DNA of 64,000 bases from Pseudomonas orientalis (GCF_022807995.1 NZ_CP094351.1:184501-248500); one strand, 5' to 3'. Positions 44,886-53,925 are shown, counted from the stretch's first letter. Notes: generated by a model from the sequence alone, not told the origin. Translations and numbers: made by a program.

Positions 44886-45946
44886 TTTTTGTTTAACTGA
44901 ATCTTGTAGGTAACACACTCGTTTTGTTGCCTTGGCAGCGAACCTGTATCGGGACGAATAGTCCAGCCTCCGGCTCCAGCTCTCTGCTCTGCTCGCTTGG
45001 GCCACCACATAATGACGTCATTGGAGAAATCTATCTGTCCAAAATTATAACCGTGCCGTCGCTCCTTTTTTTCACCGTAAGTTTCTAACCCGAACAAAGA
45101 TGAGGCTTGGAACGAGCGTTTTACTTCGGAGTCACCGTAGTCCTCCTGTACAGCTATAGACTCATGCATGTGACCAAAAAGATGAGCTGTGAAGCGGCCT
45201 AAGGGATTGACTTCTAGGTTGAAATCACTTTCGGACTTAGGAGACAACCAGCTTGCAGGATGATGCGTTACAAGAAAATTGGCATGATTCTCAGATGCCC
45301 ACTCACCAATATGTTGTTTAGTGATGTGATGAATTTGTTTGACGCCTAATTCTAGTTTGCCTTGAAGCGCTCCGCCGGTAAGTTGGCTCCAAGCAGTATT
45401 CAAACCTATCAGGCCAACACGATTTTCCCCTTGCTTCCAGACTCCGCAGCAGTCTCCCGGTAGCACGCCAACACTATCTTCTAATAAAGGGATTTTAGAA
45501 GACCTTAGTTTATTTAAGAACTGAGAATAGGTCTTAAACATCGCTTTGACTTGGTCAACATATGGGCCGTCTTTTTGATAAAATGCTTCGACAACATCAG
45601 GATTCATCCATGATTGGAGAGCCATTGCGACTGGTGAGTGAGCTTTAGGCCTTTCGAGATCATGATTACCGGGCACGAGAAACAAAGATGGGTTTTGGCC
45701 AACACTTTTGAACTGTTCCCAAAGCGCCTCGATTTCTTTTGTTACGGCATCAAACTCCCCTTTCTGAGCCTGTTGAGTCAGATCACCAGAAAAAATGACG
45801 ACATCCAAGTCTCCGTACTTAAGGCAGTGATACTTGATATCCTCATAAAAACTTCCTTTTACGTCATACCAAAGATGCTCTGAGCTTCGCATACCTTGAT
45901 GGAAGTCGCTAATATGCAGCCAGTTAAATCTATTTCCAGTTTTCAC
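44876..45946 (-). CDS. Calcineurin-like metallophosphoesterase
   Basis: A 356-residue protein with the full set of metal-binding motifs: ISDFHQG (Asp14, His16), FSGDL (Gly54-Asp55), VPGNHD (93-96), VTHHP and FGHMHES. It should be an active phosphoesterase or nuclease-like enzyme; the substrate is unknown. The reading frame ends at TAA (44876-44878) directly after an 11-A run, while the -1 frame continues as the NTPase/repeat protein. In related islands phosphoesterase and STAND-type NTPase modules occur in one polypeptide, so this is probably the N-terminal part of a two-domain effector, also produced alone. The ATG at 45946 has no strong ribosome-binding site. AT-rich, foreign composition. 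Confidence 0.85.
   Translation of the reverse strand: MKTGNRFNWLHISDFHQGMRSSEHLWYDVKGSFYEDIKYHCLKYGDLDVVIFSGDLTQQAQKGEFDAVTKEIEALWEQFKSVGQNPSLFLVPGNHDLERPKAHSPVAMALQSWMNPDVVEAFYQKDGPYVDQVKAMFKTYSQFLNKLRSSKIPLLEDSVGVLPGDCCGVWKQGENRVGLIGLNTAWSQLTGGALQGKLELGVKQIHHITKQHIGEWASENHANFLVTHHPASWLSPKSESDFNLEVNPLGRFTAHLFGHMHESIAVQEDYGDSEVKRSFQASSLFGLETYGEKKERRHGYNFGQIDFSNDVIMWWPKRAEQRAGAGGWTIRPDTGSLPRQQNECVTYKIQLNKKKN
44880..44890 (-). promoter_or_regulatory. 11-A slippery tract at a domain boundary
   Basis: On the coding strand TTAAAC is followed by 11 A and then TTAACTGAAG. The zero frame reads AAA AAA AAA AAT TAA and stops. One step back, or one added A in the transcript, gives AAA AAA TTA ACT and opens the NTPase frame. 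The tract falls exactly in the linker between two domains. It could be programmed slippage, a homopolymer mutation or a sequencing error. Confidence 0.55.
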
Positions 45947-46411
45947 TAAATGATAATCCTTTCAGGCGATAACGACTGCTGGTTCAGTACCAAGCAAACA
46001 AAAGATGAAGTTCAGAGTCCACTCTTCAAATTTTTAATAGATAAACTACGACGCTGCAAAACGTAATGATTGATTAGGATGTTGTATGCGAACAATGGCT
46101 TGCTCATCTGCGGCTCTTCCTTGAAAAAATTCCTTGGCTAGGTTCCTATTTACGCGGACAAATCCATAGCGTCAACTGGCCAGCATGCGAATCACAATTT
46201 TTTATGGCGAAGCCAAGTGCCTTTGACCACATGAGAGTGTCAAAAGTGGGATTAGCGAGCCGAGTTGTTGTTTTTGTCTGAATGACCGCTTCTGGCCGGA
46301 AGCGGTCATAAGCTCGCAGGCGCCACAGGCCGAAAGCCGAGTAAATCTGAACCCTTGCTTGTGAAGAAGGGATTTAGCGATGCGGAAGCTGCTTAGGCTT
46401 CCGCTTCTCAA
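45947..46411. other. Intergenic stretch with one hairpin
   Basis: There is no supportable gene. A 10-bp inverted repeat TGACCGCTTC / GAAGCGGTCA (46283-46308) resembles a recurrent Pseudomonas intergenic hairpin. A 69-codon minus-strand frame (46202-46411) was rejected. Confidence 0.5.
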
Positions 46412-46621
46412 TTACCCGTCCTTTTTCTTGAGTTGAAGGTCAATGAAGTCAAGCTCTGCGTTGATTGCATCAATCGTGAGCGTCTCAACTTTAGTGTCAG
46501 TGTTTGCCCTTACGTTGAGCTTTTTCACGCCCTCCATGCCGGCAATTATTCCGTTCAAATGCAGCTTTCGGGTTTTTAGGTAATCAGGCATCTGTGCGCT
46601 GTTCTGTGGTGGTTTGTTCAT
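46412..46621 (-). CDS. Small island protein (69 residues)
   Basis: A charged helical protein (LKTRKLHLNGIIAGMEGVKK, then TIDAINAELDFIDLQLKKKD) with a possible coiled coil. The ATG at 46621 was chosen; a longer frame runs into the upstream gene. It lies 64 bp after the coiled-coil gene on the same strand, so it is probably part of the satellite operon. Function unknown. Confidence 0.55.
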   Translation of the reverse strand: MNKPPQNSAQMPDYLKTRKLHLNGIIAGMEGVKKLNVRANTDTKVETLTIDAINAELDFIDLQLKKKDG

Positions 46622-46685
46622 GGTTAGACCGATGGTATGCCCGAAACAACCTGTCTTTCGCAGGCTGCTTCGGGGGAGGTTTGGT

Positions 46686-47528
46686 TTAGGCCGCCAATAG
46701 GTCAAGCAGACTGTGTTGGCGTGAGCGATCTGCGAGTTCTTGCCAGGTCCAGCTTCCAAAGCGCTCGCCCTGTTCAGGGATATCCAGCTTCATCAATGCA
46801 ACCGGGTCTCTATTAATCAGGTCGCGTGCGGCCCACAACTTACCGCCTGTTTCCAGCAGCGCTTTCGCGGCCTCATTCCATTGTTCCTCCAGCACAGTGT
46901 TAGCCAGGTGAGCCGCTTTTTTCTCGATCTTGGCGCGTTCTTTTTGTGCCTCTGTGATGTGCAGATCAATCGTCACCAGCTCTTGTTCCAGGGCGGTGAT
47001 AAGCAGTTGTTGACGGCGGTGATGCTCAACCGCGGCTGTGAGGTTTTTTGCTGCCTTTTGAGCTTCTGCATTAGCGGCTTTCTCGCCCTCCACGTCGCCC
47101 CATGCGACAGCCTGCGCATAGGCGGTGGCTGCATCCGTTTCAGCTTGTCGAGCTTTTGCCATGTCTTCCTGATCGCTCTGGCGGACCTGCTGCAACCGGG
47201 TCTCGATGCTGCTGCGCTTTTCGTTGAGTTCCATCTCATCGGCTTTCCAGTTCGCCATATCGCTGAGATAGCCCGCAGCCAAGCTCTCACGGTTTCCCAA
47301 TGTCTCAAAGCGATCAATCTTCTGGTTCAGTGCGCTGATCTCGAGATTTCGCGAGTCGATGCATCTTTTGTGATCGTTGATTTCATCCTGCACGGCCCGT
47401 TGACGGCCCTGTTGGATAACCTCTGGACTTTCCAGTGCCGCTTCAAAGGGCGCCAGGTCGAGCTGAATGTTCTCCACTTCAAGGGTCAGTTGGTCGCGGC
47501 GGTCTTTCAATTCTTGGATAGTGTTCAT
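46686..47528 (-). CDS. Coiled-coil protein of a satellite element (280 residues)
   Basis: Almost the whole protein is predicted by eye to be coiled coil: heptad-like runs in residues 1-60 (IQELKDRRDQLTLEVENIQL) and 100-220 (AAVEHHRRQQLLITALEQEL, HITEAQKERAKIEKKAAHL). A small C-terminal end contains FGSWTWQELADRSRQ. The ATG at 47528 was chosen over an upstream extension. It follows the DUF927 primase remnant by about 100 bp on the same strand, as in P4-like and related islands. Role unknown. Confidence 0.65.
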   Translation of the reverse strand: MNTIQELKDRRDQLTLEVENIQLDLAPFEAALESPEVIQQGRQRAVQDEINDHKRCIDSRNLEISALNQKIDRFETLGNRESLAAGYLSDMANWKADEMELNEKRSSIETRLQQVRQSDQEDMAKARQAETDAATAYAQAVAWGDVEGEKAANAEAQKAAKNLTAAVEHHRRQQLLITALEQELVTIDLHITEAQKERAKIEKKAAHLANTVLEEQWNEAAKALLETGGKLWAARDLINRDPVALMKLDIPEQGERFGSWTWQELADRSRQHSLLDLLAA

Positions 47529-47626
47529 CTGTATTGTCTCTGGGTGGTGTGGTTGATAGAGATGGTTGTCGAATGGCTGGCGAGGCCGGGATTGAGCCGG
47601 CGCTACCTCGATCAGCAGGCATGCCA

Positions 47627-49200
47627 TCAGGCGGCCTTGGCCTCGCTTTCATCCGTTCCAGGAACTGTCTTCACCACATAGCAGCGTTGAGGTCCTAACC
47701 CCGGCAGGCGAATCAAGCTGTACGCCTTTCCGTCGCTTCCGGGCTCCAGCACGCCCCGTTGCAGCAGTTCCTTGTTCACCGCACTGATATTCATGCCCTT
47801 GAAGATTTCGGCCCTCCAGGCTTCCGGCAGCACGTAGTAGGTGTTGGTGGTGTGCAAGGCTTCGCCCATGCCGTGCTCCATCGTCTTGCGAAAGCCCAAC
47901 CGATCAATCGTGCGTGGGCCGTGTTCGTCGATCTTGGCGGCGGCAGATTCCCAGCGCGTAAAGCGGCTTTCTCCAAAGCGCTCGATGACCTGCCTCAGCC
48001 GCGCCAAAATCGCATCGCCCTCGAAGTTTCCGGCGCCTCCGCGTTCTGCTAGCCACGCATGCAGACACACACACACATGCGGCGGTCGTGGCCGTACCAT
48101 CAGGCCAACCGGTGACACCGAAGGCGGTGGCCAACTCTCCGGCCGCTGCTGCGAGGCCAAAGCGAAGGGCGGCACGTTGGGCTTGACCACTGGCCGATGC
48201 GGGTAGGTTTTGGTTGATGAACTGCTCCACCGTGCGGCGAACGATCACCGACCACCTGAGCATTTCTCCTGGCGCGCATAGTGCGTGCAGGAAGGCGGTG
48301 AGGGGCGTGCCGTAGTATTTGGCTACACGGGCCTTGAGGGCATCGGAGAGGGCGGCAGCGTCCTCAAAACCGTTAAGCACATCGAACATCCCGAGGCCTT
48401 TGCTGGCATCCGCAGGCACGGCGAGCATGCGCACCTCCATGCCCGCTTTCAGCTCCTAGTTGGCATCCGCCATGTGCTGCGCCAACGTCTTTTCGCCCGT
48501 CGAGAGAAACAGCAAGCGCCACTCCTGCACCTGTCGGCCCGCTTGTCCTCGATCATTCGCCCGGGCCTTACCGGTGCCGTTGCCGAGCATGTAAACCGTC
48601 TCGCCGATAATGCGCGGATCGCACATGCCTATTTCATCCAGCACCAGGAGGCCGTCTGAGTGTGCAGCGGCGATGGACTCCAGGGCGTTATCTGTCGAGC
48701 GCCACGAACGCACCAGACGCGGACCGCCATAGACCGAGGCGGCGACTTGCAAGTGTGTGGTCTTGCCGCCTGAGCTGTCGCCGTAGAGGTGGAAGCCGCC
48801 CGACTCATGTCCGAGCATGTTCAACAGTGGGTCTGCAAAGGCCACAGAGACGACAAACGCCAAGTGGTGATTACCAACGCACAGCGCGCCGATTTGCTGT
48901 CCTGGCAAAAGAAGGCGTTGTCGTGCCAACCCAGGCGCGTCATCAATCGTGCGCGCTGGGCGCTGTCGAAGCCGCCGAGATTATTCTGCAGGTAGTTGCA
49001 GGCATTGCGTCGTGACCGGCTTCCGGCACGGCGAAGACTCATGTCTACCAGCACGCGAGCACGTTCTCGCCGAAGTCACCACTCATGGTTCGGTCTGGAA
49101 TGTTCCAGCGCTTTTTGGTGCCCGTCCGGGTCATCGGACTCGACCAACAAGCCCCAGTAGTGGCCCTTGTCGTCGCGATTACAGGCGACGAATAGCCAGA
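47627..49200 (-). pseudogene. Broken DUF927 primase/helicase of a satellite element
   Basis: Pieces in different frames together give a DUF927 protein lacking its N-terminus. In order: CNRDDKGHYWGLLVESDDPD (about 49190), a stop, then NACNYLQNNLGGFDSAQRAR, a frameshift near 48900, GGFHLYGDSSGGKTTHLQVA (Walker A GDSSGGKTT) and LLVLDEIGM. An in-frame TAG follows at 48456-48458, then FDVLNGFEDAAALSDALKAR and a frameshift at the CA-repeat 48063-48076. The C-terminal piece has HTTNTYYVLPEAWRAEI. At least four lesions make it non-functional. The N-terminus ends at the tRNA-Arg terminator. Confidence 0.8.
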
Positions 49201-49228
49201 AACAAGAAAGCCCGCACAGGGCGGGCTT
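49198..49228 (-). terminator. Terminator of the tRNA-Arg gene
   Basis: On the minus strand, the stem AAGCCCGC / GCGGGCTT with a 5-nt loop is followed by TCTTGTTT, about 47 bp after the tRNA. It also marks the junction with the island. Confidence 0.75.
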
Positions 49229-49274
49229 CTTGGGGTGTTTCGTAGATTGTCTGAGACAACCAGAAACCAGTATA

Positions 49275-49351
49275 TGGTGCACCCGGCGGGATTCGAACCC
49301 ACGACCCCTGCCTTCGGAGGGCAGTACTCTATCCAGCTGAGCTACGGATGC
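49275..49351 (-). tRNA. tRNA-Arg (anticodon CCG)
   Basis: A 77-nt cloverleaf on the minus strand: 5' GCATCCG pairs with CGGGTGC before an encoded CCA (some wobble). The D-arm is AGCTCAGCTGGATAGAGT. The anticodon arm CTGCC-CTCCGAA-GGCAG gives CCG, decoding CGG. The T-arm is GTGGGTTCGAATCCCGC. Genomic islands often integrate at such genes, and one abuts it here. Confidence 0.93.
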
Positions 49352-49720
49352 TTGTGCGGGCGACATCATACCCATGTCGACCTTGGGCGTCCATGCTGGT
49401 CTTTGGGCGTTTGAGTGTAGGAAGCTGCCGTATAGAGGCCCTGCGCTGGGCGCCACTGAACGATGCAATGAAATCCGGGCCAACTACGCTGATCAGAAAA
49501 ATCCGGCAAAAGCCCCGTTTACGTTCTTTTTTTCGAACAGCCTATTGCCCCTTCCCCCCATTGATCCTAGGATTCGTTTGAGATTTCAAACGCTCTGTCT
49601 CCCGTGCGCTCTATATTGATGTTGCGCACCGAGGCTGATTTCCTGACGGCAGCCCACAAGGCGCCTTTCAACAACTCTAATTCGCTCCGCGTGCGCGCGG
49701 TGCTGTTAAGGAAAGCCGAC
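49352..49720. other. Intergenic region upstream of gabD
   Basis: It holds the tRNA-Arg promoter side and the leader of gabD. An open frame extends gabD upstream to 49604, but it lacks similarity to the family start. AGGAAAG precedes the chosen gabD ATG. No operator is recognised. Confidence 0.5.
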
Positions 49721-51163
49721 ATGCAGCTTAAAGACACCCAGTTGTTCCGCCAGCAAGCCTTCATTGATGGCGCTTGGGTCGATGCGGACAACGGTCAAAC
49801 CATCAAGGTCAACAACCCGGCCACGGGTGAGATTCTCGGTACTGTGCCAAAGATGGGCGCCGCGGAAACCCGCCGTGCCATCGAAGCTGCCGACAAGGCT
49901 CTGCCGGCCTGGCGTGCACTCACCGCCAAGGAGCGCGCCAACAAGCTGCGTCGTTGGTTCGAGCTGTTGATCGAGAACCAGGACGACCTCGGCCGCCTGA
50001 TGACCCTCGAACAAGGCAAGCCGCTGGCCGAAGCCAAGGGTGAAATTGTCTACGCCGCGTCCTTTATCGAGTGGTTCGCCGAAGAAGCCAAGCGTATCTA
50101 CGGTGACGTGATTCCCGGCCACCAGCCCGACAAGCGCCTGATCGTGATCAAGCAGCCTATCGGCGTGACCGCAGCCATCACCCCGTGGAACTTCCCGGCC
50201 GCGATGATCACCCGTAAAGCCGGCCCGGCCCTGGCCGCTGGTTGCACCATGGTGATCAAACCGGCCTCGCAAACGCCGTTTTCGGCCCTGGCCCTGGTTG
50301 AGCTGGCACACCGCGCCGGTATCCCCAAAGGTGTGCTCAGCGTGGTCACCGGCAGCGCCGGCGACATCGGCGGCGAGCTGACCAGCAACCCGATCGTGCG
50401 CAAATTGTCCTTCACCGGCTCTACCGAGATCGGTCGCCAGTTGATGGCCGAATGCGCCAAGGACATCAAGAAGGTCTCCCTGGAATTGGGCGGCAACGCG
50501 CCGTTCATTGTGTTCGACGACGCCGACCTGGATAAGGCCGTTGAAGGCGCGATCATATCCAAGTACCGCAACAACGGTCAGACCTGCGTGTGCGCCAACC
50601 GCCTGTATATCCAGGATTCGGTGTACGACGCGTTTGCCGAAAAGCTCAAAGTGGCCGTGGCCAAACTCAAGATCGGCAACGGTCTGGAAGAAGGCACCAC
50701 CACTGGCCCGCTGATCGACGAAAAAGCCGTGGCCAAGGTCAAAGAGCACATTGCCGATGCCCTGAGCAAAGGCGCCAAGCTGCTGGCCGGTGGCAAGGCG
50801 ATGGAAGGCAACTTCTTCGAGCCGACTATCCTCACCGACGTGCCGAAAAACGCCGCCGTGGCCAAGGAAGAAACCTTTGGCCCACTGGCGCCGCTGTTCC
50901 GTTTCAAAGACGAAGCCGACGTGATCGCGATGGCCAACGACACCGAGTTCGGCTTGGCGTCGTACTTCTATGCGCGTGACCTGGGTCGTGTGTTCCGTGT
51001 GGCTGAAGCCCTGGAATACGGCATGGTTGGCGTCAACACCGGGTTGATCTCCAACGAAGTGGCGCCGTTTGGCGGCATCAAGGCTTCGGGCCTGGGCCGT
51101 GAGGGTTCCAAGTACGGGATCGAGGATTACCTGGAAATCAAATACCTCTGCCTGGGCATCTAA
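49721..51163 (+). CDS. gabD: GabD, NADP-dependent succinate-semialdehyde dehydrogenase
   Basis: A 480-residue aldehyde dehydrogenase that oxidises succinate semialdehyde to succinate in GABA catabolism. Visible are the cofactor region ITPWNFPAAMITRKAGPALA, the catalytic Glu in VSLELGGNAP (about 253), the catalytic Cys in NNGQTCVCANR (about 287) and the C-terminal FGGIKASGLGREGSKYG. The ATG at 49721 begins the family N-terminus (MQLKDTQLFRQQAFIDGAW), with AAGGAAAG upstream. gabT follows 180 bp downstream on the same strand, completing the pathway from GABA. Confidence 0.95.
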   Translation: MQLKDTQLFRQQAFIDGAWVDADNGQTIKVNNPATGEILGTVPKMGAAETRRAIEAADKALPAWRALTAKERANKLRRWFELLIENQDDLGRLMTLEQGKPLAEAKGEIVYAASFIEWFAEEAKRIYGDVIPGHQPDKRLIVIKQPIGVTAAITPWNFPAAMITRKAGPALAAGCTMVIKPASQTPFSALALVELAHRAGIPKGVLSVVTGSAGDIGGELTSNPIVRKLSFTGSTEIGRQLMAECAKDIKKVSLELGGNAPFIVFDDADLDKAVEGAIISKYRNNGQTCVCANRLYIQDSVYDAFAEKLKVAVAKLKIGNGLEEGTTTGPLIDEKAVAKVKEHIADALSKGAKLLAGGKAMEGNFFEPTILTDVPKNAAVAKEETFGPLAPLFRFKDEADVIAMANDTEFGLASYFYARDLGRVFRVAEALEYGMVGVNTGLISNEVAPFGGIKASGLGREGSKYGIEDYLEIKYLCLGI

Positions 51164-51343
51164 GCCCTGTAAGGGAATGCAGTAAACGCAGAGGGCACGA
51201 GAGCGCTGACCCTTTGCGTGTTTTACCCGTTATTCGCAGTGGCCGGGAAAGCTGTGGCAGTCGATCATCGCATGCTGCCGTAGTTGCCTCCCCGCCACCT
51301 ATCCTTGAGCCACGCCGCCCGATGAGCGGCGAATGAGGACTTT

Positions 51344-52621
51344 ATGAGCAAGACCAACGCTTCCCTGATGAAACGCCGCGAAGCCGCTGTACCGCGCGGT
51401 GTCGGCCAGATTCACCCGATCTTCGCCGAATCCGCGAAGAACGCCACCGTGACCGACGTTGAAGGTCGCGAGTTCATTGACTTCGCCGGCGGTATCGCCG
51501 TGTTGAACACCGGCCACGTGCACCCGAAAATCATCGCCGCCGTGACCGAACAGCTGAACAAGCTGACTCACACCTGCTTCCAGGTCCTGGCTTACGAGCC
51601 TTACGTGGAACTGTGCGAAAAAATCAACGCCAAGGTCCCAGGTGATTTCGCCAAGAAGACCCTGCTGGTCACCACCGGTTCCGAAGCGGTGGAAAACGCC
51701 GTGAAAATCGCCCGCGCCGCCACCGGCCGTGCCGGCGTGATCGCGTTCACCGGCGCTTACCACGGCCGCACCATGATGACCCTGGGCCTCACCGGCAAAG
51801 TCGTGCCGTACTCGGCCGGCATGGGCTTGATGCCGGGCGGCGTGTTCCGTGCGCTGTTCCCGAACGAACTGCACGGTGTGAGCGACGACGACGCGATCGC
51901 CAGCATCGAGCGTATTTTCAAGAACGATGCCGAGCCGCGTGATATCGCTGCGATCATCATCGAGCCGGTGCAGGGCGAGGGCGGTTTCTACGTCGCGCCT
52001 AAATCCTTCATGAAGCGCCTGCGCGAGCTGTGCGACAAGCACGGCATCTTGCTGATCGCCGACGAAGTGCAAACCGGTGCCGGCCGTACCGGTACCTTCT
52101 TCGCCATGGAACAGATGGGCGTTGCCGCCGACCTGACCACCTTCGCCAAATCCATCGCCGGCGGCTTCCCGCTGGCCGGTGTGTGCGGCAAGGCCGAATA
52201 CATGGACGCCATTGCTCCAGGCGGCCTGGGCGGTACCTATGCCGGCAGCCCGATTGCTTGCGCGGCCGCATTGGCGGTGATGGAAGTGTTCGAAGAAGAG
52301 CACCTGCTGGACCGCTGCAAGGCTGTCGGCGAGCGCCTGGTGACCGGTCTCAAGGCCATCCAGGCCAAATACCCGGTGATCGGTGAAGTACGTGCTCTGG
52401 GCGCGATGATCGCGGTGGAGCTGTTTGAAGATGGCGACAGCCACAAGCCGAACGCCGCTGCCGTTGCATCCGTAGTGGCCAAGGCGCGTGACAAGGGCCT
52501 GATCCTGCTGTCCTGCGGTACCTACGGCAACGTGTTGCGCGTACTGGTGCCGCTGACCTCGCCTGACGAGCAATTGGACAAGGGCCTGGCAATCATTGAA
52601 GAGTGCTTTGCCGAGCTGTAA
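51344..52621 (+). CDS. gabT: GabT, 4-aminobutyrate aminotransferase
   Basis: A 425-residue class-III PLP aminotransferase that converts GABA and 2-oxoglutarate to succinate semialdehyde and glutamate. Motifs are TGSEAVENAVKIARAATGR (about 106), YHGRTMMTLG, IIEPVQGEGGF, LIADEVQTGAGRTG and the PLP lysine in TFAKSIAGGFPL (about 268). The length is the usual one. Together with gabD it forms the gab pair; the intergenic gap of 180 bp contains no REP and no clear terminator. Confidence 0.95.
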   Translation: MSKTNASLMKRREAAVPRGVGQIHPIFAESAKNATVTDVEGREFIDFAGGIAVLNTGHVHPKIIAAVTEQLNKLTHTCFQVLAYEPYVELCEKINAKVPGDFAKKTLLVTTGSEAVENAVKIARAATGRAGVIAFTGAYHGRTMMTLGLTGKVVPYSAGMGLMPGGVFRALFPNELHGVSDDDAIASIERIFKNDAEPRDIAAIIIEPVQGEGGFYVAPKSFMKRLRELCDKHGILLIADEVQTGAGRTGTFFAMEQMGVAADLTTFAKSIAGGFPLAGVCGKAEYMDAIAPGGLGGTYAGSPIACAAALAVMEVFEEEHLLDRCKAVGERLVTGLKAIQAKYPVIGEVRALGAMIAVELFEDGDSHKPNAAAVASVVAKARDKGLILLSCGTYGNVLRVLVPLTSPDEQLDKGLAIIEECFAEL

Positions 52622-52633
52622 GCGCTGAACCCC

Positions 52634-52724
52634 TGTGGGAGGGGGCTTGCCCCCGATAGCGGTGTGTCAGTTGATGAATATACCGGCTGACACACCGCCA
52701 TCGGGGGCAAGCCCCCTCCCACAT
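52634..52724. repeat. REPIN (GTGGGAGGGGGCTTGC type)
   Basis: Inverted REPs between the convergent gabT and diguanylate cyclase genes. Confidence 0.88.
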
Positions 52725-52735
52725 TTCGAACAGTG

Positions 52736-53737
52736 TCAGGCTGCAATCACGCGATTCTTCCCCTGACGCTTGGCTTCATACATCGCCGCATCGGCGCGGC
52801 CGAACAGTTTGTCCAGCGTTGAGTCATCCTCGCGCAGGCTGGTCAATCCCTGGCTGACCGTCACGGTAAAGGCGTGGCCTTCGACACTGAAACTCAACGC
52901 CTGGATTTCCTTGCCCAGCCGCTCGGCCACCTGCAGGGCCATCTCCGGGGCGCAACCGGGCAGGACGGCGGCGAATTCTTCGCCACCGATACGTCCGAAC
53001 AGGTCGCCACGGCGCAACACCCCACGCCCGCTTTCGGCGATACGCCGCAGCACCTGGTCGCCCTCCAGATGGCCGTAGGTGTCGTTGATGTCTTTGAAAT
53101 CATCGATGTCCAGCAGCAGGAACGCCAGCGGTGTGCCCTGCGCGCAGGCGCTGTCGAAGGCCTGGTTGGCGAGTTCGAAGAAGTGCCGTCGGTTGCTGCT
53201 CTGGGTCAGCACGTCGGTGGTGGCCAGGCGATGCAGTTCCAGCTCCAGGTGCTTTTTTTCGGTGATGTCCTCCGCCATACCCACAACGATCAGCGGCTTG
53301 CCCGGCTCGGCCTGCTGGTTGATATAGCATTTGTCGCTGAGCCAGCGGATCTGCCCGTCGAGCGTGACGATGCGGTATTCGCGGTCTTCCACGGCGCCCT
53401 GCTCCAATACACGGGCCAGGCTGTGTTCGGCGTAGTCGAGGTCTTCGGGGTGAATGCTGTTGCGCCATTCCCGATGGTCGGCCAGCAGCAAACCGGCGCT
53501 GCGGCCGAATATGCGCTCATAGGCCGGGCTGACGTAGAGCACGCGGCGGGTTTCCCAATCGATGGCCCACAACACGGCATTCACGCTCACCAGCAGCGAG
53601 CTGAGCAGTTGCTCACGCTCACTCAGGCGCTCGACCTCACCCTGGGCATGCATCAGCGCCAACAGCGTCGACGCCGCCGCCGGGCGTGGTGGCTGGGCAG
53701 TGGACACATCAGGCGTGCAGGGCTTTTCGTGAACCAT
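52736..53737 (-). CDS. PAS-GGDEF diguanylate cyclase
   Basis: A 333-residue soluble protein. A PAS domain (about 50-160; WAIDWETRRVLYVSPAYERI, then a PAC segment with YRIVTLDGQIRWLSDK) is followed by a GGDEF domain. The active site is GGEEF (about 249-253), and an RxxD inhibitory site (RRGD) lies five residues before it, so it should make c-di-GMP with product feedback. No membrane segment is visible. Convergent with gabT, and on the same strand as the upstream desaturase gene at a distance of about 190 bp. Confidence 0.9.
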   Translation of the reverse strand: MVHEKPCTPDVSTAQPPRPAAASTLLALMHAQGEVERLSEREQLLSSLLVSVNAVLWAIDWETRRVLYVSPAYERIFGRSAGLLLADHREWRNSIHPEDLDYAEHSLARVLEQGAVEDREYRIVTLDGQIRWLSDKCYINQQAEPGKPLIVVGMAEDITEKKHLELELHRLATTDVLTQSSNRRHFFELANQAFDSACAQGTPLAFLLLDIDDFKDINDTYGHLEGDQVLRRIAESGRGVLRRGDLFGRIGGEEFAAVLPGCAPEMALQVAERLGKEIQALSFSVEGHAFTVTVSQGLTSLREDDSTLDKLFGRADAAMYEAKRQGKNRVIAA

Positions 53738-53925
53738 CGGAACAACTCTCTCTGGGCGCGCCGCAGGATGGAACAGCGGTCACTACAAGGGGTCACCATG
53801 ATGGCGAAGTGTTCTTTGAGAGAGGGGAATTGCAGTGAAGTTCCGTGATCGGGCTCGATTGACGGTGCCCGGAAAATGGCGTCAGAAAGCCAGTGTGCGG
53901 GAGGGCGAGCCCTCCCGCAGTCGCG

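Larger units (their letters stand above)
37008..49228. mobile_element. Decayed satellite-type genomic island beside tRNA-Arg
   Basis: Between lysE and tRNA-Arg(CCG) the composition drops and core genes are absent. The segment holds GTGTTAC iteron-like repeats, a transposase fragment, a KAP NTPase, a metallophosphoesterase/NTPase pair, a small protein, a coiled-coil protein and a broken DUF927 primase. The primase ends against the tRNA terminator. No integrase and no copy of the tRNA 3' end were found at the left, so the exact boundaries and the integration route are unknown. DUF927 primases belong to P4-like satellites and related islands. Confidence 0.6.

Noticed and set aside
46202..46411. 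A 69-codon minus-strand frame after the small island gene
   Set aside because: It spans an intergenic hairpin (TGACCGCTTC/GAAGCGGTCA) common in Pseudomonas, has no start signal and a composition unlike a protein gene.
49076..49483. A minus-strand frame running through tRNA-Arg into the primase remnant
   Set aside because: The part over the tRNA is non-coding; only the end after about 49200 matches the DUF927 remnant.
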